A DNA stretch of 64,000 nucleotides from Nitrospira sp. (GTDB lineage Bacteria; Nitrospirota; Nitrospiria; Nitrospirales; Nitrospiraceae): contig SWDS01000002.1 in NCBI GenBank assembly GCA_005116745.1, forward strand, positions 232,919-296,918, given 5' to 3'. Shown in pieces: positions 18,202 to 26,988 of this stretch. Below the pieces are notes generated by a model. The model saw nothing but the letters and a program-made list of their open reading frames with translations. It was not told the DNA's origin and did not search any database. Each line of letters starts with the position of its first letter. Within the stretch, counting starts at the first letter, position 1. The position numbers and the translations under genes were made by a program.

Positions 18202-18549
18202 TGGAAATCCTCCTGCTGGTTAAACGCACTCCTTAGGCCACACGGCCATCCGTGGCTTCAACCCATCCAACATACATGCATGAGTGGGGAAACCTAAGAC
18301 GGTGCGGAGTCGAATTCGAAGTTAATGACCTGAAAAACGCGCTCATTCTATTAGAGTTGAACTGGCCGGATCAAGACCAAATGCGAGGCATTCGCAAACC
18401 GCTGCCCCGTCCATATATGGGCTAGGGCATGGTGGAATCGGGGTTCCACCATGGCCCGCTCCATGAGATCCTGAGGCTGCGCTAGCGAATTGGCACCGCT
18501 AGAAATGATAGGGTACGGATCATCTTTCAAACAGGGGGAAGGTGCAACC
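18202..18549. other. Divergent intergenic region between hppA and the sugar dehydrogenase gene
   Basis: About 350 bases that should hold the promoters of both flanking genes. No clear -35/-10 pair, palindrome or repeat was recognised. A minus-strand open frame here runs deep into the dehydrogenase gene and is judged spurious. Confidence 0.5.
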
Positions 18550-19719
18550 ATGAGACAGGCGATCATCTCCATACCTCTGAGCCTGTGTTTCGTCGGCCTC
18601 CTTGCTGCCTGCGGGAGCGACAGTAACTCAGGAAACGCTGCCCCGACTTCTGGCAGTCTCAAGCTCCACACTGTTGCAAACAATCTGAGTTCGCCGGTGT
18701 TCCTTACCTCTCCCCCTGAAGACCAGACTCGCCTGTTCGTTGTCGAGCAGGGCGGCACCATTAGAGTTCTCGATCGGGCAACTGGCAGTGCACTCTCGAC
18801 ATTTCTGACCCTGACCGGTATCACGAGCGGAGGGGAACGAGGATTGTTGGGGCTGGCCTTTGACCCAAACTACAATGCCAACGGCCGGTTTTACGTCAAT
18901 TATACGGATGCTAATGGCGCCATCACCATCGCGCGGTTTGTGGTGTCGTCAACGAACCCCAACGTCGCTGACCCAAATTCACGAGTCATCTTGGTCTCCA
19001 TTCCCCATCCAACCTTCGCGAACCATAACGGAGGGATGCTGGCATTCGGACCGGATGGTTGCCTGTACGCAGCCGTTGGAGATGGGGGAGGTTCAGGGGA
19101 TCCGAGTAACAATGCGCAGAATCTTGCAAGCCGGCTGGGAAAAATTCTCCGGATCGACCCGACGACCCCAGGAGCAGGCTGTACCAGCGAAACAATCAAC
19201 CCTTTTGTCCTCAGCGGGGGCGATCAGCTGGTGTGGAGCTACGGGCTGCGGAACCCCTGGCACTTTTCGTTTGATGGAGCCGATCTGTATATCGGAGACG
19301 TCGGCCAAGATGCCCGAGAGGAGATCAATGTGTCACGAGGCCCCAATGCCGGACGCGGACTCAATTACGGCTGGCGGCTCATGGAAGGATCGGCCTGTTT
19401 TAATCCAGCCACCAACTGTAATAATGGAACTCTCACGTTGCCGATTCTTGAGTATCCACATGACAACGGCACTTGCTCGGTCACAGGAGGCTACGTCTAT
19501 CGAGGAACAGCAATACCAGTCATTCAGGGCACCTATTTCTATGCAGATTTCTGCGCCGGCTTTGTCCGTAGTTTCCGCTTCAATAACGGCTCGGCTCTCG
19601 AACAAACAGAATGGCCACTGCTGGCTGCCTCTTCCATCACCAGCTTCGGCCAGGACGGCTTGGGAGAGCTCTATATCCTGAATCGGGGTGGCACCGTGTC
19701 TCGGATCGTTCCGAATTAG
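18550..19719 (+). CDS. PQQ-type soluble sugar dehydrogenase (YliI/Asd-like) lipoprotein
   Basis: A 389-aa lipoprotein. The signal ends in the lipobox LLAACGS, placing it on a membrane outside the cytoplasm. The rest is the six-bladed propeller of PQQ-dependent aldose dehydrogenases: GERGLLGLAFDPNY, NHNGGMLAFGPDGCLYAAVGD (catalytic His region), GKILRIDP, YGLRNPWHFSFD, and GGYVYRG. The ATG at 18550 has GGGGGAAGG upstream. The family oxidises aldoses with PQQ as cofactor; PQQ biosynthesis genes are not in the window. The next two genes follow on the same strand. Confidence 0.87.
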   Translation: MRQAIISIPLSLCFVGLLAACGSDSNSGNAAPTSGSLKLHTVANNLSSPVFLTSPPEDQTRLFVVEQGGTIRVLDRATGSALSTFLTLTGITSGGERGLLGLAFDPNYNANGRFYVNYTDANGAITIARFVVSSTNPNVADPNSRVILVSIPHPTFANHNGGMLAFGPDGCLYAAVGDGGGSGDPSNNAQNLASRLGKILRIDPTTPGAGCTSETINPFVLSGGDQLVWSYGLRNPWHFSFDGADLYIGDVGQDAREEINVSRGPNAGRGLNYGWRLMEGSACFNPATNCNNGTLTLPILEYPHDNGTCSVTGGYVYRGTAIPVIQGTYFYADFCAGFVRSFRFNNGSALEQTEWPLLAASSITSFGQDGLGELYILNRGGTVSRIVPN

Positions 19720-19812
19720 AATTTCCTCCGGATGTCTCATGGCTCAGCCGCGCTTCTTGGGCTGGTTTACGATTATTGCCAACTTTGCTATAGTCCTCGT
19801 GGCAGGAACCCT

Positions 19813-20067
19813 ATGGCATTCGAACCGAGCTATATCATTATCGATGGGCAGACCTTCTCGAAGGCGACACTTCCCCTTGATAATCACGTCTACAAAAACT
19901 GTCAGATTGACGACTGCGACCTCTATTACAGCGGCGGGCAGTACGAACTACTCGACACCCATATCACCAATTCACGCTTGATCCTGAATCATCCCGCCAA
20001 AGGCATCTATAACGCCTTGCAGATCTTCAAGATGAAATCACCGGGATCGCGCATCATCTTCGAGTAG
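19813..20067 (+). CDS. Unknown small protein
   Basis: An 84-aa product starting at ATG 19813 with AGGA 6 nt upstream; the frame is open to 19732. The sequence (SYIIIDGQTFSKATLP, VYKNCQIDDCDLYYSGG, LLDTHITNSRLIL) has the regular strand-turn spacing of a short beta-solenoid or pentapeptide-like repeat. It lies between the sugar dehydrogenase gene and the methyltransferase-like gene, 12 bp before the latter, so probably co-transcribed with it. No function can be assigned. Confidence 0.6.
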   Translation: MAFEPSYIIIDGQTFSKATLPLDNHVYKNCQIDDCDLYYSGGQYELLDTHITNSRLILNHPAKGIYNALQIFKMKSPGSRIIFE

Positions 20068-20079
20068 TCAGCTTTCTTC

Positions 20080-20763
20080 ATGCCTTACACCTACGACTAC
20101 ACCAGCGCCGCTGTCGGCGAGAGCGCCGCTCGGAGATATTGGCGCGCCATGAAGATGACGCTGACCCGCAGCGTGAGAGCCAAGACGTTCCAATTCGACG
20201 GTCGGGAGTACGAGTACCTGTACCACCCGTACAACAGGACCTGGAAAAACGAGCGTGGCGTCGAGATCCCCATCTTCCGTGAACTTCTCCTCAAACATGA
20301 AGGCAAACGGGTGCTCGAAGTGGGCAACGTCCTCTCTCACTATTTTCCCATTCATCATGAGGTCATCGACAAATATGAGGTCAGCTCAGGCGTCATCAAT
20401 CAGGATATCGTCGAGTTTGTTCCTCAGGATAAATACGATCTGATTCTCAGTATCTCGACCTTGGAGCATGTCGGGTGGGACGAACAGCCACAGAAACCAG
20501 GCAAACTCCTGCAGGCGATTGATCATCTGCGAGCCACGTGCCTCGCTCCATCCGGCCGGCTCGTGGCGAGCCTCCCGATCGGGTATAACCGCTACTTCGA
20601 TTATTTGCAGAACAACGGCAAGAGTCCGTTCACGACTCAACACTTCCTCAAGCGGATCTCAAAACATAACTACTGGGTGGAGTCTGATTGGAATGGGTGC
20701 AAGGACGCGACCTACGGCCGGTTCGTCGCCCATGCGATCTGCATCGGAACCATCCAGGGGTGA
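20080..20763 (+). CDS. SAM-dependent methyltransferase-like protein
   Basis: A 227-aa protein. The segment GKRVLEVGNVLSHYFP near residue 75 fits motif I of class I methyltransferases, and KYDLILSISTLEHVGW near residue 120 fits the acidic strand and following motif; a later strand GRLVASLPIGYN is also consistent. In the family the motif is usually E-x-G-x-G, while here the second Gly is replaced (EVGNVL), so cofactor binding is less certain. The substrate is unknown. There is no signal peptide. It is the last gene of the plus-strand run starting at 18550. Confidence 0.65.
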   Translation: MPYTYDYTSAAVGESAARRYWRAMKMTLTRSVRAKTFQFDGREYEYLYHPYNRTWKNERGVEIPIFRELLLKHEGKRVLEVGNVLSHYFPIHHEVIDKYEVSSGVINQDIVEFVPQDKYDLILSISTLEHVGWDEQPQKPGKLLQAIDHLRATCLAPSGRLVASLPIGYNRYFDYLQNNGKSPFTTQHFLKRISKHNYWVESDWNGCKDATYGRFVAHAICIGTIQG

Positions 20764-20940
20764 GGGTGGGGCTGAGTGCCGACCGGCCCACACCCTAGGC
20801 ACTGCACAAATTCAGGACTTTTTCCCGAACAGATTCAAGACATTCTTATTGCTGTAGCAGCCATGACGCTCTTCTACGTTCGCAGAGTCTAATTGTGTGG
20901 CTGTACAGTACGCAGCCATTACAAGAACATACGCTGACAA

Positions 20941-22476
20941 CTAATTTTGCGGTGCAGTGCTACCGGTGTCCGAAGTCGTTGACCCAGGTGAAGAACCAGT
21001 TGCGCCTGATGCGCCAGCTGCTCCTGTTGAGGCAACTTGGCTATCATCACCTGAAATCGAGAGAAATTTCCCTGGGTAGTATTTTGCCACCCACATTTGA
21101 GCCAGTTCTGACTTGCTGATGGGCTTCAGATAGTAATTAATTGGTGCACCAATATTACCGCTCAGACACTTCGTCACATAATCCTCAAGTGCAGTCATCA
21201 TGGAGTTGGTATCGATTACTTGGTTCTGCAGCTTGTCTATGTCTGCTAAACCGCCTAATGCAGCCGTCACCGTTGAGTTTTTCAAGGCTATCATCTGGTT
21301 GCCGGTGCGAGCGGCGGCCGCCGACGAATCAACGGAATCCTGGTCGGTCGCAGTCGCGTTTTGTATTTTCTGAAGCATGGTCATTGCCTTAGACCCATCA
21401 TCGTCGGTAAAGCCCTTGACGGCCATTTGGACCGAATTCGATTTTATCGAGGGAATAGATCCGACTGTGACAAGAGAACAATGGGAAGTAATATTTTGCG
21501 AGCTTAGAAGATTTTTCGCATCATTCGCGAAGCTACTGTTGATTCCAAACCCTCCGGATGCGGACTCAAACCAGCCGCCGATCTTAAATTGCGCCTGCAA
21601 CTTACTTGCGATGGCATACATCGTTTCACTCGATCGTGTATCGGTGGTGTTTAAAATATGGACCATGCCGATGAAACACGACCCATACGTGGCACCCGAC
21701 AGAAGCGTCAACGCTTTCTCCTCTTTTGTATTGGCCTGAGCTGCGATTTTCGTGAGAGTCGCCATGCTGTCGGTTTTAATCATGTCATCGCGATAGACCG
21801 CGTTCCACACACGGATCGCCTTATCAACATCGAGGCAGAAGGGGAACAACAGCACCGCATCCTTGTGCGTGCACGACACGCTGATTACTAAGGTGCCTGC
21901 AATACTGTGCCGTGAGTGCTGGCTATTCATTTGTGCGGAAACTGAAGCGCTGACCTGGCCGGAATACGAGTCGCCCAACTCGTTGACCTCACCGCTCACA
22001 AACGAGCTGATCGTGGCAGAATGGGTGCCTGAAGTCTGACTGTTCTCATCAAACGAAAAATATTGCACATTCATTTTCATCGAATCCGCCGAGAGCGGTA
22101 GTTTCTTTACTTGTGTACGGTTATAGTCGATCGGACTCTCGACGCTGTCGCTTACCTCCGCAATACGTGCTTTTAACGGTTGAGTCTTGGTTTCTGCCTC
22201 GATCTTGGCTTTGGCATAGGCTTTGGCTGCCTCCCCCACCTTCTTACCCACATCCTGGCTTTCCTTCATCAGATCGGATGCATCAATGTTCATATTAATC
22301 AGCTCCTGAATAGTCATATCCACGCTGCGCTTCAGCGCGATGAGCGAATTCAGCTCAGCTTCAGCTGAATCTGCTGGAGCCTGTAGTTTTCCGATTTGAA
22401 TCAGATTGTCGAGTTTTGCCTGACTGACAAGATTACCGAGAGCCAAAGATGGATCGTATGGAATAGTGCTAGGCAT
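20941..22476 (-). CDS. Unknown 511-aa protein with helical N-terminus and Ser/Thr-rich beta region
   Basis: Residues 1-110 are helical and Lys/Glu/Ala-rich (VGKKVGEAAKAYAKAKIEAE). Residues about 125-200 form a long stretch of alternating polar and apolar residues rich in Ser and Thr (HSATISSFVSGEVNE, SGQVSASVSAQMN), a pattern seen in amphipathic hairpins of pore-forming proteins. The C-terminus (after about 480) is a low-complexity Gly/Ser/Thr/Ala tail. There is no signal peptide. It lies downstream of the EEP-like gene on the same strand with a 138-bp gap. No family is recognised; pore formation is only a hypothesis from the pattern. Confidence 0.55.
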   Translation of the reverse strand: MPSTIPYDPSLALGNLVSQAKLDNLIQIGKLQAPADSAEAELNSLIALKRSVDMTIQELINMNIDASDLMKESQDVGKKVGEAAKAYAKAKIEAETKTQPLKARIAEVSDSVESPIDYNRTQVKKLPLSADSMKMNVQYFSFDENSQTSGTHSATISSFVSGEVNELGDSYSGQVSASVSAQMNSQHSRHSIAGTLVISVSCTHKDAVLLFPFCLDVDKAIRVWNAVYRDDMIKTDSMATLTKIAAQANTKEEKALTLLSGATYGSCFIGMVHILNTTDTRSSETMYAIASKLQAQFKIGGWFESASGGFGINSSFANDAKNLLSSQNITSHCSLVTVGSIPSIKSNSVQMAVKGFTDDDGSKAMTMLQKIQNATATDQDSVDSSAAAARTGNQMIALKNSTVTAALGGLADIDKLQNQVIDTNSMMTALEDYVTKCLSGNIGAPINYYLKPISKSELAQMWVAKYYPGKFLSISGDDSQVASTGAAGASGATGSSPGSTTSDTGSTAPQN

Positions 22477-22613
22477 TGGGAGATCCCCTTTCTCAATAGT
22501 TTGTATCGTGCATTAGGTCAACACCATCATGTGCCTTCACCTTCCACAAACAGCTGAGAGAGCCACCTCACTATTTAGCCAGCTACCGAACGTACGAACC
22601 GGCAGCTGCATCT

Positions 22614-23534
22614 CTAAATAGCGAGTAACGTGGCGACGTGATCCGACATCGTGTTTGCCCCACCCGCGCCTGTGTCCAGGGTATTGGTGCGGACATGTGC
22701 CGCCGGTAGGCCTCCAGCTACTCCATGGTTAGCATACCAATAGTCGTACAGATTCCCGTGCCATGTTGTGCCACCAGCTTGTGCTCCTGCTGGTATGGCA
22801 GCTGGAAGAGTACCTTGGGAGTAGCATGCTGCGATGCCAAGGCGATCATTAGTCCTATCGACGGGATCGACATTGAAATCGCCGCCCAAGTAGATGGCTC
22901 CTCCGCCAAGCGCTGGATTTTTCCCGATCAACGACATCATGCTGGGAATCTTCCCTGCAACCAAAACTTTTTGGTCCACGAATGAGTACATATTGTGAAG
23001 GAAGCCAACGGCAAAAATGTGGCCTGCGCCATTCTGTACCACTACATACACGACTCCGCGGTAGTCATGGGTGGCACTCGGGTGAACAGCATCACACCAA
23101 GCCGCGGGTGGTGGGTGCACAGGAGCTCTGTCATCTATCAGATTGAGGCTCTTTCCATCAGAGTGAAGGAAAATTCTTCCGACGGACAGCACGTTCATAC
23201 CTAACGCCGCCGCAGAGCTAATCGAGATTCCAATGAATTCAGGTTTTCCATTTGCCAGCGCAGTCAGTCCGCAAGCAGCCATAATTGGAGGCTGGACATT
23301 CAATGCCGCACAGAGGTTTGCGGGACCCCCGCCAGGGATACCTACTGCATTATGCCCACCAAGAGCAGTCGCTACATTTCCTCCGCTAGTCAGCTCGGTA
23401 AATCCAGCAACCGCGATCGGATTCACTGCACCAAGTCCAGCCGAAATGGCACCAAAAGCGCCAACATAGGCAGCGTTTCGCGCTGCATTCGCGCCGTTGA
23501 AGTTGCGCATATTTTGGTGGAACAACATTGGCAT
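22614..23534 (-). CDS. EEP-superfamily (DNase I-like) protein
   Basis: A 306-aa protein carrying a stretched version of the endonuclease/exonuclease/phosphatase fold: NMRNFNG at residues 8-14, AVAGFTEL with Glu47, GHIFAVGFLHN with His180, LGGDFNVDP at 216-224 (the Asp/Asn pair), and MSDHVATLL at 296-304 (the closing Asp-His). These are the metal and catalytic residues of the family, which cleaves phosphodiester or phosphomonoester bonds in DNA, RNA, lipids or inositols. It has no signal peptide but a Gly/Ala-rich N-terminal region. The RBS AAGGAAG is good. The substrate is unknown. Confidence 0.68.
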   Translation of the reverse strand: MPMLFHQNMRNFNGANAARNAAYVGAFGAISAGLGAVNPIAVAGFTELTSGGNVATALGGHNAVGIPGGGPANLCAALNVQPPIMAACGLTALANGKPEFIGISISSAAALGMNVLSVGRIFLHSDGKSLNLIDDRAPVHPPPAAWCDAVHPSATHDYRGVVYVVVQNGAGHIFAVGFLHNMYSFVDQKVLVAGKIPSMMSLIGKNPALGGGAIYLGGDFNVDPVDRTNDRLGIAACYSQGTLPAAIPAGAQAGGTTWHGNLYDYWYANHGVAGGLPAAHVRTNTLDTGAGGANTMSDHVATLLAI

Positions 23535-24399
23535 GTAGGCTTCCTTCTTCTATAGCTCGAGTACGAGTGTGTGTCTCAACATAATCTACGGAGAGGCAGA
23601 ACCCTCATCTAGGATGTTTCGTTCTAGCGATAAGCAACTGCCATACCAATAACGTAGCATTCATTACTTTAAGAAATCTTGGTATCTGATCAGAGCAGGA
23701 CTTCGGCAGCATGCCCAACTGGATGAAATTGCATTCACCAGCAATTGCAAAATCAGCTCATATTCATGATTTAATAAGCATTACTAATATGCATGCTGAT
23801 TCCTACACATCTGCGGGGATCCGCAACATCCCCTGAACCACGTTCCTCACAAATCGCATGCAAATTAGATCAGGTTTGTACACTTGGGTAAGTATTTGTT
23901 TAGGGTCTTGCGCTGTCCGGTACTGGTAACAGTTCTGACACTCTAGGGTTGAAAACTCTCGTGGTCTCAACCCGATTCGTTGCGAACGCCGTACATCGTT
24001 GCCCCTTGAAATGCCCACACAATTGAATCCTATATAGCTCTCACTTGGGGGACAACTTTGTCATCAGCCTTGATGGTACAACACTTGCTCGCCGTCCAGT
24101 CGGAAGCCGTGGGACACGGCATCAATCCCTATAGCAGCACAAAAACAACCTCGCGTTCTATGTTTCATGTTCTTTGCTGCCTTGATTTGGATGACTTTAC
24201 GCTAACAAGTAACCATGCTTTCCGTTCGAAGCTGTAGCGATCGATGGAGAGATGACGGACGTGTTCTCATAGGAAACTCTTAGCAGATAAACCGAACAAA
24301 CCGGTTAGATCTGCTTGCGCAATCTTCCCGATCATTATGCCTATGACATTGTCCTGAACGTGAGAAGAATATTGATGATACCAAAACAAAGGAGAAGCA
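23535..24399. other. Gene-free, AT-rich divergent intergenic region
   Basis: About 865 bases between the divergent EEP-like and deaminase-like genes, visibly richer in A and T than the flanks. Short open frames lack start sites or family features. Promoters for both sides must lie here, but none could be fixed. The only clear signal is AAAGGAGAAGCA just before the deaminase-like gene. Confidence 0.5.
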
Positions 24400-24954
24400 A
24401 TGACACTACTTGAATCACTTCAGCGTGCGCGCCAACTCACGACACCGGCCGAAGTCTGGTGCATCACACGATTTGACCGTAGTGACGCCACGCTCGAAAT
24501 ATACTGGTCGGAAAAGGACACTCACAACCCTGCTGCAGTCATCAGCTCTACACCAAGTGGTGGGGAAGGCCTTAGGCCGTATGGTGGTTCGGCTGCGCAT
24601 GCGGAATGCGTGATGGCAAGAGCTTTTCCGCGAGCGGTCACGACGTATGGCCGAACACCTGCACGGGTTGAGATTTTTCTCAGCCGTAGTCCTTGTGCCG
24701 TATCCGCGGCTTTCACGTTCGGAGGCATCACCTTTCCTACTGGTTGCGCGGCAAAACTCGCCACGCTCATTGCGCACAACCCGAACGTGGGTTTCTGGGA
24801 TATCCGATACGATACTATTTATTGGGGAAATCCTGTGCACCAACCGAATCCGGAGTCAGACATACTGGCAGGTTCAGCGTCCGGCTTGGAATCTCTTGCA
24901 GCGCTTCACAATGTTTCCATACATCAATTTAACGCGCTTGATGTTGTGCCGTAG
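24400..24954 (+). CDS. Free-standing zinc-deaminase-fold protein
   Basis: A 184-aa protein with the zinc signature of the cytidine-deaminase superfamily: H67-A-E69 in AAHAECVMA, and P98-C99 in LSRSPCAVS with a second Cys at C116 (FPTGCAAKL). The HAE supplies a zinc ligand and the proton-shuttling Glu; the two Cys complete the site. The 16-residue gap between the Cys is longer than the usual two. Such domains occur in nucleotide salvage enzymes, nucleic-acid editors and polymorphic toxins. Here there is no trafficking domain. GGAG lies 7 nt upstream. Confidence 0.62.
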   Translation: MTLLESLQRARQLTTPAEVWCITRFDRSDATLEIYWSEKDTHNPAAVISSTPSGGEGLRPYGGSAAHAECVMARAFPRAVTTYGRTPARVEIFLSRSPCAVSAAFTFGGITFPTGCAAKLATLIAHNPNVGFWDIRYDTIYWGNPVHQPNPESDILAGSASGLESLAALHNVSIHQFNALDVVP

Positions 24955-25130
24955 CGTACACGCATTGCCACAATCAAAGCGCTCAACAATGCGCGTCCCT
25001 GTGAACGACACTGCGTTCCATTTTTCTGGCACTGAGAGGATTGAGCAACGACGAGCGGCCATAGAACTCCCTCTTTCACAAGAGAGACGAGGTGGTCCAA
25101 TCAATGTTCCGAACATGAGGAGGTGTCGAC

Positions 25131-25892
25131 ATGAACCTTTCCATTAATCTGACTCCGACCGTGGTCCTTGCCAATCGGGTTGCAGGGAGCTTTGGCATTT
25201 GTGAACTTATTTCCCTCAGCTGCACCGTCACACCAGCTACTGCAAATATTGCGGCACTTGGTGGTGTGGGATATAAGGTAAAGCAGGGAACCGGGAAATT
25301 GTCCGGGGCAAACACCGGGCTTGGCACTGCGATATTCACTGCGAGCGGCACTGCAGAAATCGTGAAAGTGGCGGCTTTCGGCTTGAATGACCCTAATAAA
25401 GAATTAGCGATCGCTACGTTGAAGATTGTCGCACCCCAAAGTTTGAAATTTACCAAAGTAGGTAACAGTATCAAACACACACAGGGCCAGGCCGACGCTG
25501 GTTTTATGGGAAAAGTGTCTTTGGAGCCTGCCGGAGTTTCTTATGAGCGATTGAGAGTACGTGAGGGGGAGTTTAAGGGCAAAGGGACTGGGTACTACGC
25601 AGTGCAGGACAATATGCTCCATCCCGCAACGGCAGGGTCTGTGTCTATCATCAATGGCAATCAAATCAATGGTGATGATTCCATTTATTCAGGAATTCAG
25701 GGGCAACCATGGTCGGCTGGGAAGTTTGAATGGAATATCCCCTGGCAATATCAGACACCTGGGAATACGGAATGGGTTACCTTTGCGTACGCAAACCATG
25801 TTCAGGAAATTACTGCCTCTGGCGTCGTGAGCATAGGGAAGTTCAATGCCGGGCCGTTTGCTGCGAAGCCATCTGACCCCACGCAACCGTAA
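25131..25892 (+). CDS. Unknown 253-aa beta-rich protein
   Basis: Strong translation start: GAGGAGGTG 6 nt before ATG 25131. The first half has an Ig-like alternation of short strands (INLTPTVVLANRV, CTVTPATANIAALGGVGY, TAIFTASGTAEIVKVAAFG). The second half contains VRVREGEFKGKGTGYY-type segments and a Trp-rich part (GIQGQPWSAGKFEWNIPWQY). There is no signal peptide. It lies 176 bp after the deaminase-like gene on the same strand. No family is recognised, and it shares no visible motif with known immunity proteins. Confidence 0.6.
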   Translation: MNLSINLTPTVVLANRVAGSFGICELISLSCTVTPATANIAALGGVGYKVKQGTGKLSGANTGLGTAIFTASGTAEIVKVAAFGLNDPNKELAIATLKIVAPQSLKFTKVGNSIKHTQGQADAGFMGKVSLEPAGVSYERLRVREGEFKGKGTGYYAVQDNMLHPATAGSVSIINGNQINGDDSIYSGIQGQPWSAGKFEWNIPWQYQTPGNTEWVTFAYANHVQEITASGVVSIGKFNAGPFAAKPSDPTQP

Positions 25893-25939
25893 CATCCTAT
25901 GAGCGCTATTGTTGGGCCAAATTTTCTGACTTTTCGTTG

Positions 25940-26179
25940 CTACGCGACGTCTTGCATCTTGCTGGCAAAGTCCCGACCCGAGGTCGACGGCGGAAGCGGC
26001 TTGCCGTCTTTGTGGTAGAGAGCGATGACCTCTTCGACGACTTGACAAAGCTCATCAAACACCGCCTTTTCGTCGGGACCGTGGCAGCCGCCATAGATGA
26101 GGCCGGGAGAACTGCCGACATAGCACTGGTCCTCCTCGGACCACTCAACGATCTTTGCGTAACGCGTGCTCTCTTTCAT
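25940..26179 (-). CDS. HicB-like antitoxin-family protein
   Basis: A 79-aa protein of the HicB type: YAKIVEWSEEDQCYVGSSPGL is the family's short beta-strand entry (E-x-D-x-x-Y-V-G-x-x-P-G-L), followed by GGCHGPDEKAVFDEL, a helix, and KPLPPS. Typical HicB proteins neutralise a HicA RNase; no HicA is seen. Instead its ATG overlaps the stop of the DUF2442 gene by four bases, indicating translational coupling. A decayed second copy lies at 26630-26868, on the other side of the DUF2442 gene. Confidence 0.78.
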   Translation of the reverse strand: MKESTRYAKIVEWSEEDQCYVGSSPGLIYGGCHGPDEKAVFDELCQVVEEVIALYHKDGKPLPPSTSGRDFASKMQDVA

Positions 26180-26532
26180 GACTTAGGAGCACCGCGTTGA
26201 CAGACAAGACAGTTGAATGGAAATTGGGGTCGGATCTTGCACAGTGCATACCCGCTCTCTGAACTCGCACCGTCTGCAGCTCCACGTTCGGTACCGACAT
26301 CGACGCTCGCGTACAGTTCCTCAGGTGCGATATCCGCACCGTTCGGCCAGGCGACCGTCCAGCCGTCAAGGAAGAACCGTTGAAAGTATTTGACGTCCTT
26401 CAGCGGCTCAAAGATTGGCCCCTTGAGGTAGCGTCGGAAGTCGATCGTCTTCTGAGATTCGTCATCGAAGGTCACACGAATCCGATACCCGCCTCGATAT
26501 TGGGCCTTGGCCACATACCGAATCCTGTTCAT
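26176..26532 (-). CDS. DUF2442 protein, partner of the HicB-like gene
   Basis: A 118-aa protein. The first 75 residues match the DUF2442 pattern: GGYRIRVTFDDESQKTIDF, LKGPIFEPLKDVKYFQRFFLDG, and TVAWPNGADIAPEELY. That family normally ends soon after EELY; the remaining 40 residues (from about ASVDVGTERG) are Cys- and Pro-containing and unlike the domain, so this tail may come from read-through after loss of the original stop. DUF2442 genes often pair with small toxin-antitoxin-type genes. The stop overlaps the HicB-like start. Confidence 0.72.
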   Translation of the reverse strand: MNRIRYVAKAQYRGGYRIRVTFDDESQKTIDFRRYLKGPIFEPLKDVKYFQRFFLDGWTVAWPNGADIAPEELYASVDVGTERGAADGASSESGYALCKIRPQFPFNCLVCQRGAPKS

Positions 26533-26629
26533 GACGCTTTCCCTCTCACAATTACCACAACCGCAAAAAACAGATTCAGCCTCCTTGAATTTGGTGCCGC
26601 TGTCGCCGAGGAGCGGCGCACTGCGTTGC

Positions 26630-26868
26630 TATGCGACGTCTTGCATCTTGCTGGCAAAGTCTCGACCTGATGTCGATGGCGGAAGCGGTTTGCCATCTTT
26701 GTGGTGGAGCACGATGGCCTCTTCGACGACCTGGCAAAGCTCATCAAACACCACCCTTTTGTCGGGACCGTGGCAGCCGCCACAAATAAGGCCAGAAGAA
26801 CTGCCGATTTAGCACTGGTCCTCTTCGGACCACTCAACGATCTTTGTGTAACTTGCGCTTTCCTTTAT
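26630..26868 (-). pseudogene. Decayed duplicate of the HicB-like gene
   Basis: Aligned by eye, this stretch matches 25940-26179 nearly throughout, including the ends KPLPPS...RDFASKMQDVA. Two changes break it: the start ATG is ATA, and after GACCAGTGC the Tyr codon TAT is TAA, a stop at the 20th codon. The copy therefore cannot make the full protein. It sits upstream of the DUF2442 gene, so the order is dead copy, DUF2442, live copy, which suggests an old duplication of the locus. Confidence 0.82.
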
Positions 26869-26988
26869 GACTTTAACTCCTCAATTGCACGGCGGGTCAC
26901 CATAGTAGTTCAGAGTCAGCCTGCATATATACATCCATACGCGACAGCCATAGACAGACATATGTCGAATACACCGAAAGGTTAGGCC

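Noticed and set aside
18351-18824. A 157-codon minus-strand frame opposite the sugar dehydrogenase start
   Set aside because: It overlaps the lipoprotein signal of a well-supported gene, lacks a start site and shows no family pattern.
23803-24018. A 71-codon minus-strand frame in the divergent region
   Set aside because: No start signal or conserved pattern; the composition looks like non-coding AT-rich DNA.
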